From Clitopilus passeckerianus (taxonomy: Eukaryota; Basidiomycota; Agaricomycetes; Agaricales; Entolomataceae), in the NCBI GenBank assembly GCA_944990035.1, contig CALYLX010000115.1:310001-374000 (forward strand): 64,000 nucleotides of DNA, in the 5' to 3' direction. A program made the translations under genes and the position numbers. The notes below the pieces were generated by a model. The model had not been told where the DNA came from. It saw nothing but the letters and a program-made list of their open reading frames with translations, and did no database searches. Below, piece after piece: positions 55,223 through 64,000 of the stretch. Position 1 is the first letter of the stretch. The number at the start of each line of letters is the position of its first letter.

Positions 55223-56683
55223 ATGGACTCCTTGACATCAGTCTCCCCATTGACTTCTACTGACTGTCTGGACTCAAGTGACCGCCGGACAACATTTTCT
55301 ATTCTCTGGAGCTGCCTAACGACAATATTCATCTGCACTTGGGTCTCGCTTCATCCCAACCTTTCAAGACCATTCAAGAAATATTCTCTCTCTTGGAAAG
55401 TAGCTCAACAGGCTCAGATGATCTTCGTTGCAGTACTGGCACCAGAACTCACAACAGTCTGGGCAATGAGACAGTGGTTGTCAGCTCGGCGAATCACTGA
55501 ACGAGTCAGGAAGAACTATAACTATTCAGGTAAGTCTTAGACTAGACCTCTTTTACTAACAAGCCGCTGAAAGCTAACTCAGACTCGAACTGGACGTCCA
55601 CTCACTCCTTCCTCGCTGTAATGGGCGGCTTTGTCGACGTACAGTTGTCACCAAATGGAACCCACTATAAACGACACTTGTTGCCAGAAGAGCTTGATGA
55701 ATGGCTTGGGTCCAACCGAATCCGTATCTCTGAACGTGAAATCTGCGACAAAAGCAAAGGCGATGGACTGTCCAAGACCCTGGCCCTACTTCAGACAGGC
55801 TGGTTTATCGTGCAATTAATTGCCCGTGTCCATGATCGTCTGGCCGTCACCGAGCTTGAGCTCGTAACTATGGCATACGCTGTTTTGAACATGGGAACTT
55901 ATATCTTTTGGTGGAACAAGCCGCAAAACCTTGAATACCCTTTTCAGCTAACGGTTGAAAGTGATGCCGACTGGGAGTCGCAGGATTCCGTAGAGCCTAG
56001 ACCTCAACTTTGGCGGCCGTTCTTGCCATGGCATGCCCTACATGAAGCGTATACTGGTCAGTTATTTCGCTCAGATTCTACATACATGCATTAATAGCAT
56101 TCCAGACGGTGGTAGCACACGCAACCTCCGGTTTATCCGGATACTTTTGCTACCATTCGTCCTCGTCGGAATCACGATCTTTAAATCTTTTCAACTCGTA
56201 ATTTTGGCTATGTTTTTTATTTCAGAACCAAAATCTCCTTTTCGACGTGGTATGTTGCGATATTACCATGGAGATGAGCAGAATCCCATTGCTATGATTT
56301 TGCTCTGGATTCTAGCTTCTGGGTTTGGAGTAGCCCACTGTCTAGCGTGGTCATTCACCTTTCCTTCTCTCTGGGAGAGGATACTCTGGCGTGTGTGCGC
56401 ATCCACCATCACACTCCTACCGCCTGTAATGTGGGTATCCATCTCAGTAATACCTTACTGGTTGGGGGACAACAATGTCGTCAAGTATGTGACGCAATGG
56501 TTGAAGGAAAAAAGGGTTCTGAAGTGTGTAAGTCTACTCGTATGGTCTTCTACATTGCTACCCTGTATTTTGTACGTTGTGGCGAGATGTATATTAATAG
56601 TCCACATGTTTGTTCTGTTACGATCACAGCCCGAATCTGTGGACATCACCGTTGACTGGACCAAGTATATACCTCACTTGTAA
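55223..56683 (+). CDS. fungal multi-pass membrane protein of unknown function
   Basis: Three exons, 55223-55529, 55583-56056 and 56106-56683, close in phase to give 452 residues. It starts DRRTTFSILWSCLTTIFICT and WVSLHPNL, then VLAPELTTVWAMRQWL, SFLAVMGGFVDVQL, LSKTLALLQTGWFIVQLIAR, LELVTMAYAVLNMGTYIFWW and NKPQNLEYPF. Later hydrophobic segments include ILLLPFVLVGITIF and LLPPVMWVSISVIPYW. This is a common fungal family that I recognise by the ILWSCL, CTWVSLHPN and FWWNKP signatures, but I know no named function for it. It looks intact. Confidence 0.78.
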
Positions 56684-57961
56684 CGATCTGACCTGCTCTT
56701 GTGGATGAGGCTTTTCGTCGTACTAGCTATCCCCGTACTCTTTACGTCGCGCCTTTCTTACCTTGATTCTCAATTATTTAATTTTTCAGCGCCAACCTAT
56801 GTTGTGAACTTCTTTTATTTTTCTGATCTACGAAAAAAAACAGATCTGAGGGATGAATAGATATAGGTCCTGTTTGAAAAGCAATGTGCCGAAAGTGAGT
56901 CAGATAACAAGAAGGGTACAGTCTGAGATGTCTTTTCCTCCGCTTTAGGCCGCACTAGAGTTCGCCACAGTCCAGAGATCTCAACGGCGAGTATTTAACA
57001 GCATGTACTTTGTAACAGTATCAATGTATTGCTGTTCCCGAGCTATACAAGGGAATTCGATGCCATAACGAAGGCCCCCTCCGACAGTATTCTGGCGAAA
57101 GTGTGTAAGTGGCCCACGTTCGCTTCCACCGTAGCACCTTCGAGAAGAAAGCCGGCAAGTAGCATCTGCGCCACAGATGGAGTTTCTATATAAGGAAAAA
57201 AGGAAAACCTCGCAAACGCGGTAATGTGACTGAAGGCAAGTGGCGGAGGTTTCGTGTAGAAGGATGAGAGGGCGCTCGGGAACGAGGGGATTTTGGAGTT
57301 GGTTGCCGGGGATACTGTAGCGTCCGACACTTGGTAGCTGTGATTAAATATGTTCTCCTTCAGTCACCCGTCATTAATGAATGCTTCGATAGACGGAGAA
57401 AGTGATGTTGTCGATGACAGAGCAGAAGGATCCTGGATGGTGAGTTCCGGTCGTGTCTTTGGGCAGAGTAATGGAGAAGAGCCAAGGTCTGCGTAGACAA
57501 TTGGCCAACGTAGCCCGTCAAAATGCCACGTATCCGTAGGGGGAGGCGGTGGAGGTCGACGAGGACTAGTGGAAGGAAAACGGAGAGGAAGTGCAAAAGA
57601 TTGCTGGAAGAACAAATTCCGGGGTCACGAAGTTGGCTAGAGAAATGATCTGAATGATGGCTGGGTGTTAGTCCACCTTGCTCTCCTACGTGTACACATC
57701 CCTCAACACATACCCTTATTCTTCGAGCTAGGCGACGAGTCCATCTCTGGGTAATGAAGCACTCACCGCGTCAAGCGAGCAAGTGAGAACGCTCATGACC
57801 CGACCGATCCCGAATGTCTGCTTACCATTTTCGGCCAATCTAATCACGTGCCTGGATTCAGCCGAGCAGACGTCACCAACCGCGAAAGTACTCGAGGGTC
57901 GTCTCAATTTTCTCTTCTAATTTATCTCTCTTATCTCTTCAAACTACTCTAACTAACCAAA
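56684..57961. other. intergenic, upstream of HSP78
   Basis: About 1.3 kb. It contains a piece similar to 54830-54960 and a CCAAT sequence at 57835-57839, about 125 bases before the HSP78 ATG. I found no clear heat-shock element (alternating GAA and TTC). Minus-strand frames at 57.0-57.6 kb show no known motif. Confidence 0.45.
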
Positions 57962-60900
57962 ATGACGCGTCTAATCCTCCCAATCCGCGGCCTCCGAACA
58001 CCAACGCTCCTACCCCGACCTCCGTCTTCTCTTCTCCCACTCCGCCGTCCGTCCTTTCTCTCTCGTTCCACCCCAGCACGCACCTACGCCTCCATCCCTC
58101 CGAACCGACCCAACAACCCCAACTCCTCCGGCTTCCCCGGTTTCTCAATGGGTGCTCCCGCGAAAGGCGAAGCCTTAAAAGCCCACTCAACCGACCTAAC
58201 CGCCCTTGCCCTCTCCGGCAAACTTGACCCCATAATAGGCCGAGACGCCGAAATCCGTCGAACCCTCCAAATCCTCTCCCGTCGTACCAAATCCAACCCC
58301 GTTCTTATCGGTCCTCCGGGTGTAGGAAAAACCGCTATTATGGAGGGGCTGGCCCTGAGGATTGTGAGTGGGGAGGTGCCGGAGAGTATGAAGGGGAAGA
58401 GGGTGGTTAGTTTGGATTTGGCGGGTATACTGGCGGGGAGTGGGGTGAGGGGACAATTTGAGGAGAGGTTTAAGGCGGTTGTGAGGGACATTGAGGAGGA
58501 GGCGGGGGATGTTATCGTGTTCATTGATGAACTACATGTGCTCTTTCAACTGGGGAAGACGGAGGGGAGTGTGGATGCGGGACAGATGATTAAACCTGCA
58601 TTGGCGAGGGGGTTACAGTTGGTGGGAGCTACGACGACCGACGAATACCGCAAGACTATCGCAAAAGACGCTGCGCTCGAACGCCGGTTCCAACCTGTCA
58701 CCATCGCGGAACCTTCAGTCCAATCAACCATCTCCATCCTCCGTGGGCTGAAATCACGCTACGAAGTCCACCATGGGGTGGAGATTTCGGATTCGGCCCT
58801 CGTTACTGGCGAGTCTTCCTCCCTTTCGTCTCCAATCCCTATGTGACCTTAATTTGCCACACCTTCGTAGCCGCCGTCTACGCAAACCGCTACATCCCCT
58901 CCCGCTTCCTCCCCGACAAAGCCATCGACCTCGTCGACGAAGCTGCGTCTTCCCTCCGTCTTGCACAGGAGTCCCGTCCAGAACAACTCGAGAAGCTCGA
59001 CCGTGAAGTGGTCACTCTGCAAATTGAACTCGAATCACTCAAGCGGGAAGTCGACGAGGTTAGTCTTGCGAGGAGAGCAGATGTCGAGATGGAGTTGGTT
59101 GAGAAGAGGAGGAGGAGGGAGAGGTTGGAGGGGGTTTGGTTGGATGGTGAGTTGTTCTTCGACTGCTTTTGCCCCATTCCTTCTCACCCCGTTGTGTACA
59201 GAGAGAAACCGCCTCGATAAGATCAAAGAAACGAAGAAACGCCTCGAAGATGCCAAGTATGAACTTGAAGTTGCGCAGAGGCAGGGGCAGTTTGAGCTCG
59301 CTTCGAGGTTGAGGTATGCGACTATACCTGAACTCGAACGTCAACTCCCAAAGGACTCCTCTTCGGTCTCTTCTACGACTGGTCTCGTCGATGATCAAGC
59401 CGAAACCACCAAGAAATCTTCCAATGGAAACGGGGTAGAAGAAGATTGGGAGATGTTACATGACCGCGTAACGAGCGACGATATAGCGAGGGTGGTGGCT
59501 AGATCGACGGGTATACCGGTACAGAGCTTGGTTAAGGGGGAGAGGGGGAGGTTGGTTAACGTGTGTTCTTCCTCTCATTCCCCCTGATATTAATACTGAC
59601 GCTACTTACTACCACTAGATGGAACAAACCCTCTCCAAACACATAATAAACCAACCACACGTCCTCTCCACCATCTCCTCCGCCATCCGTGTCTCGAGGG
59701 CGGGGCTGAGTAACCCCAATAGACCGATTGCGAGTTTTTTGTTTTTGGGACCGACGGGGGTGGGCAAGACGGAGGTTTGTAAGAGGTGCGTTCGTCTCGG
59801 TCTATTTTCTCCCTTTCTCTTTACTTTACTTCTACCCTTGTTCCTCCCTTCCTCGGTTTCTGGTTTCCACATAAATAGAATGGGAGCTGACGCCCCCACC
59901 GCAGACTATCAACCCACCTCACCGGCTCGCCCGATCCCTCGCGCGGGTTAATAACGATCAATATGTCCGAGTACCATGACCGGCATACGATTTCGAGGTT
60001 GATTGGGGCTGCGCCTGGGTATGTGGGGTTTGAGGAGGGTGGGCAGTTGACGGAGGCTGTTAGGAGGAAGCCTTATGGTACGTGTCTTCGCGGTTCATTT
60101 GAGGAATGTGACAAAGGATGACTGATTGCTTTTTTATTGTGGATAGCTGTCGTGCTATTGGACGAGATCGAGAAAGCGCATAAGGACGTTGCGTTGATAC
60201 TTCTGCAGATATTGGATGAGGGGCGGATTACGGATAGTCAGGGGAGGAAGGTTGATTTTAGGGTGCGTACGCGTTCGCCTTTCCCTTCCTTCTATCGGGG
60301 ACTAACATCACTCACTTCGCCAACAGAACACGATAATCGCACTTACATCCAACCTCGGCTCCACCCTCCTCTCCCACCCCTCCTCCACCTCCCCCTCTTC
60401 GGGCTCGCCCCTCCCATCCACGCGTTCTCAAATCATGTCCCTCGTTGAATCCCACTTCCCACCTGAGCTCCTCAACCGCCTCGACGCCACACTCATATTT
60501 AACAAGCTCCCCCGCGGAGCGATTGAGAAAATCGTGGATTTGCAGCTGGGCGAGGTGCAGGAGCGGTTAGATCAGGCTGGGAAGAGGATTAAACTGGAGG
60601 TGGGGAAGGAGGCGAGGGGGTGGTTGGTTAGGGAGGCTATGGGTGGAGAGGAGGGACGAGGAGGAAGTGAGGTGTATGGAGCGAGGGAGGTTGCGAGGGT
60701 TGTTAGGCGGTATGTTGTTGAGGCGTTGGCGGGGTGTTTGGTTCGGGGGACTGTTCGGTGTGTATATAAACGCTCTACTTCTCACTTTCACGTGTATGGT
60801 GTCTAACATATTCTATAGGGATGGAGATACGGTCCGGATTGAAACCGAGAAGATCGAAGTCACTCGACCGAAGTATGATTACGACCAATTCGATCTTGAA

Positions 60901-61086
60901 GGAAGTGAGTTAGACGTCGACGGAGAGTTGGAAATAGGAAAAGAGATGGAGCCGGATATGGAAACGAGGATAGAAGAGAGGCTGGTCATACGGGAGAATC
61001 ATCCTCCTGATTCGAGTATCGCGGAAGCGGAGTCACAGGCTGAGGAGAGTGGGCAGATGGATGCGGTATTGAGTGACCAGAGCTAA
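57962..61086 (+). CDS. HSP78: mitochondrial ClpB-type disaggregase HSP78
   Basis: Eight exons close in phase (57962-58808, 58871-59146, 59202-59560, 59619-59785, 59905-60077, 60147-60262, 60327-60757, 60819-61086), giving 878 residues. The N terminus is rich in Arg, Ser and Leu ([12 protein letters not shown]), a mitochondrial presequence. There is no ClpB N domain, as in yeast Hsp78. The first AAA domain has GPPGVGKTA (Walker A, residues 117-125), VIVFIDELH (Walker B) and [10 protein letters not shown] (Arg finger region). A coiled-coil middle domain follows. The second AAA domain has [30 protein letters not shown] and [11 protein letters not shown]. Hsp78 extracts and refolds aggregated matrix proteins with ATP and mtHsp70. 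The first intron is GC-AG. A long acidic tail follows [12 protein letters not shown]. Confidence 0.92.
58809..58870 (+). other. GC-AG intron 1 of HSP78
   Basis: The intron starts GCGAGT after ACTG and ends TTCGTAG before CCGCCG. Only this donor restores the conserved [12 protein letters not shown] reading in phase; no GT donor fits. Confidence 0.8.
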
Positions 61087-61298
61087 AGAAGTTCGGGGCT
61101 TGAGGACTTGGGGTGGTGAGAGATTTGATGATGCATGAGCGGTAGTTATTGGGCTAGTCAACAGCAGTATTGAACAGATTCAGAGTAGGGAGTGGTAAGG
61201 AACAATGCAATGTAATCGCCCAAGGTTTGAATAATGGCGTACATGTGGGAAAACTACAACACCACAGTCCTAAAATGTCCCCTGTGTGCTACCAAAGG

Positions 61299-62651
61299 CC
61301 TATTTGTCCGTTTTGCATCTCGTTGAGTTCTCCCTGACTGATATCATCGGAATAGTAACTCGTCTCGCTTTCCTCTGATTCCGAGGTAAATGGCAATCAT
61401 TCGTCTCCCGAGCCCCCATCCGACTCCGACTTGTCTAAATCCGACATGGCTAGACGGTCGACAGTATACAGAACCGGATTATCAATTCCAGAGTGCGAAG
61501 AAATGCTCAGGCTGATACGGTTTTCGATCCCAGGTTGGAACTAGCTCAGCGCTTCAATGAAGACACTCATAACTGGACCTGGTGGACGAAATGGCAGAGG
61601 TGTAATGAGAGGATTGAAAATGTCATTTCTTATATGAAAGACATTGACGACCTCTAAAGAAGGGAAACAGACCAGGTGTCTTGCCAAAACGCCGCCGAAG
61701 TTTGTCCAGTACTCCGGTTCAACGTCACCGTCGAAGCTTGGCTCGATGAGCTCGAGAACCTCGACACTCGGGAAAATGGTTGAGGTTGGTACTGAGTCAA
61801 TCTCCGGGATGAAGTCTAGAGCAAGGTGTTTGACTCTCGGACAATAAACCAGGATCGGCGATACTGGTTGGGCGCCACAAGAATAAATCATGGCCAGGGA
61901 ATGAAGTGAACGTCCATGTTTCTCCAAAAATCGGACGACAGGGGGAAAGGATAGAAGAGACTCCTTGTTTCCACGAATGATTAGGCTATGGAGTGAGGGA
62001 AGCGTCCATGTAGTTGGGACGGAGAGGGTGACGTCCCGCTGAGTGATTCGGAACTCTTGGGGGTGTGGGAAGGATAAGGATGCGGTCACAGGATCTCCAG
62101 AGAACAGTAACGAGAGGGATACGAGCCCCCCTGAAGCCAATCCAAGCATAGACAACTGCCAGGATTCCTCATTTTGGGAGATCGAACCGAACTCCAACTT
62201 GGTCAGGCTCGGCAATACCTTCAACAATATTGGTGGGTCCATTGGTCTCATGAGGGGTACTGACGAGCTAATGCTGGGAGATGCCAGCCTCGGACAGACC
62301 CAGCAGACATATCTTAGGGTGTTAAAGAAGTCATCGATGTTGGAGACCTTACATGATTCTGCAATGATGAGATCAACGATGCACCCTCGCACCGCATCGA
62401 GTTTCGTGGATAGAGTATTGCGCAGGCTAGCCAACTCGCCATAACGCCGTATGATTATTTCCCGGTACAGGAAAGGTGTCCCGAGAGCCGCCCATCGTTT
62501 GCATACCCGAATGATTGATTTCTTGTACCTTAGCACTCTTGACCATGCCGAAGAGGACCAAGTGTCAATGCAGGATTGAATAATGAGGAGTAGACCACGG
62601 ATCGAGAGAAGGTTAGGATTAGTACATCATCCGGAAGCTTAGAGATACTCC
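61299..62651 (-). pseudogene. dead F-box paralogue, inverted relative to the gene at 48.9 kb
   Basis: Similarity to 48886-50310 runs along the whole gene. At the 5' side SISKLPDDVLILTFSRSVV and YSSLFNPALTLG match SISELPDDLLIDILSRSLL and YSSLFNHALTLG. Four lesions are seen. The ATG position carries ACTCGG. One base is missing after ALTLG, so the frame runs into TAA before the frame used downstream resumes at LRYKKSIIRVCKRWAALGTP. A TAG sits where the relative has a Trp codon in the EAWNWV region. A TGA follows in the acidic tail. The open middle of 331 codons (61541-62536) is only the leftover. Confidence 0.8.
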
Positions 62652-64000
62652 GAGTCTCTATGTCCCGTTCAGACATCGGCGAGGAGGTCAATCTGAGTGG
62701 TTGTTCCGCCTGTTACCAGTTGATGGATCAGATAACCTTCTAGTGGATTACCGAGCTAAATGGCGTTAGCATCGGTGATGTTGGATTGGTCACGGACAAA
62801 AGAGAGTTTGATTTCTTGTTCAACATCTGCCACTGAGAAAACCACGATATCAACCGCAATGGTGTACCAAGAAACTTCGAGGCTATTCATCTTCCGATTA
62901 GTGACATCCGGAGGAATAGGCTCGCTTGAAGGGCTGGAAGTAGTAGAAGGAATTTTTTATGAGTGTTCTTGCCCTCAGAGCCTATTAACCGTGAGTTGAA
63001 GAAGATGTGGGCAGAAGTCAGGCATCAGGCACGTTATCATTCAGCTGTCAGGCCGAAGAAGCTGCAGCTCTTGCATTACCAGATAGAGCAGGTGACGGAG
63101 ATTTACGCTGCGTGGGCCCATTACTTCGTTACGCCGCTTCCCATGCCCATAACTGGTAAAAATACGTCAAAAGAGTCAGAGGGCGCGAGGCTCGGAACCG
63201 ATCTCTTTACTTGATCACAGGGTGCAGTAAATCGCTCTCATGGGGTACTACTGCATAATTAGGGCTAACTGGAACGGGTTCCCTCAGTCTTGAGTTCTCA
63301 GTCCCTACGCCTTCAAGCGTGGGTTCTTCCAACTTCTCCTACATATGGAACCATAAAGCTTTGCCACGACGAAGGAAGGACTTCCTCCCTCTCCATCTTT
63401 AGCGTCAGCCAACAGAAATCGACCGTCGAACCTGTGTATATTTCTTCGAGGGTACACAGACACATTGGCGGAAACCGTTTGGGACGCTTTCGCCCGAACA
63501 GATGATATTCAACCGATTGGGCGAACGCGTAGAGGGTAGCCACTCGAAGCAATTCGTCCCTTTCGGTGCTTTTTCTGGCTGTGATATTATCTGGAATCCA
63601 ATAAACTATATCTGGGGAAGCGACATCGCATCTCGTACACAAATTGGACCGTCAGCCGGAGTCACACTCAGTCCGATTGTTTCTCCAATAAACAAGGTAC
63701 AATTTCCCATCTCTTTCGCTAACCGCTGAGGCGTCTTCTTACCCTCTCCAGTCTACCCACCCTTCCCGCCAATTAAACCACGCTCTTTTGAGAAAGGTAT
63801 GTTCCGAAGTACTCATCCTGCAGGGCCAGAGCCGGCGACTCACCCAAATGTTGACAGTATCCGGAAGCTAAAGTAGCAATTACTCATGACGACGTCTGGT
63901 GCTCTGTAATGGCGGAGGTGAGTACGACATCGGTCTTCGCGTGGTATCCACGACAAATCTGAACTGATTTGATACACAGGGGGAAAGTGCGCTACCTTCC
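62652..64000. other. right end of window, no gene supported
   Basis: Frames up to 109 codons occur on both strands, one being a minus-strand frame at 63313-63642, but none has a recognisable motif or joins to neighbours in phase. A gene that continues past the window edge cannot be excluded. Confidence 0.4.

Noticed and set aside
57700..57961. Heat-shock elements before HSP78
   Set aside because: No run of alternating GAA and TTC with two-base spacing was found; only a CCAAT box is visible.
1..64000. CRISPR arrays, operons and bacterial-type signals
   Set aside because: No regularly spaced short repeats; the window is clearly fungal nuclear DNA with spliceosomal introns.

Overview
The window is nuclear DNA of a filamentous basidiomycete, most likely a mushroom-forming agaricomycete. 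Genes are split by many short introns (roughly 50 to 65 bases, GT...AG) and sit close together on both strands. Several families are ones I know as expanded in Agaricomycetes: F-box proteins with leucine-rich-like tails, DUF6535 membrane proteins, HNH proteins with a fungal-specific tail, DUF2235 hydrolases and a TARHV/GDSGS trypsin-like family. No searches could be run, so family names rest on motifs and remembered family sequences.

Layout. 0.6-4.1 kb: a decayed HNH gene and a salicylate-hydroxylase-like FAD monooxygenase. 6.8-17.4 kb: housekeeping genes (nucleoporin NUP53, an M28 vacuolar membrane protease, a NOP8/NOL8-like ribosome-assembly factor) with one F-box gene among them. 17.7-25.0 kb: a tandem segmental duplication. 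Each copy carries a 146-codon protein gene of unknown role, an F-box gene and a small membrane-type ORF. The first copy ends in a relic of the first exon of the DUF6535 gene that stands after the second copy. The second copy is decaying through an 11-bp tandem duplication, small indels and a stop. 27.9-34.8 kb: a 1334-residue Byr4/Bfa1-like protein, a tRNA-Ile(AAU), deoxyribose-phosphate aldolase and a multi-pass membrane protein.

35.9-40.3 kb: two tandem F-box paralogues flanking a small secreted protein with ten cysteines. 40.8-46.4 kb: a secreted GMC oxidoreductase and a membrane-linked DUF2235 hydrolase. 48.9-62.7 kb: an F-box gene and its dead inverted paralogue enclose a trypsin-like gene broken by a composite of two Tc1/mariner transposon halves, a fungal multi-pass membrane protein and mitochondrial HSP78.

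The window mixes conserved single-copy genes with fast-turnover F-box genes in at least three paralogous pairs at different stages of duplication and decay. The most informative structures are the 17.7-25.0 kb duplication with its junction relic, the head-to-head Tc1 composite with hairpin ends, and the cysteine-rich secreted gene between the F-box genes. I did not find a clearly new multi-gene system. The nearest candidate is the co-duplicated module of F-box gene, 146-codon gene and small membrane ORF.
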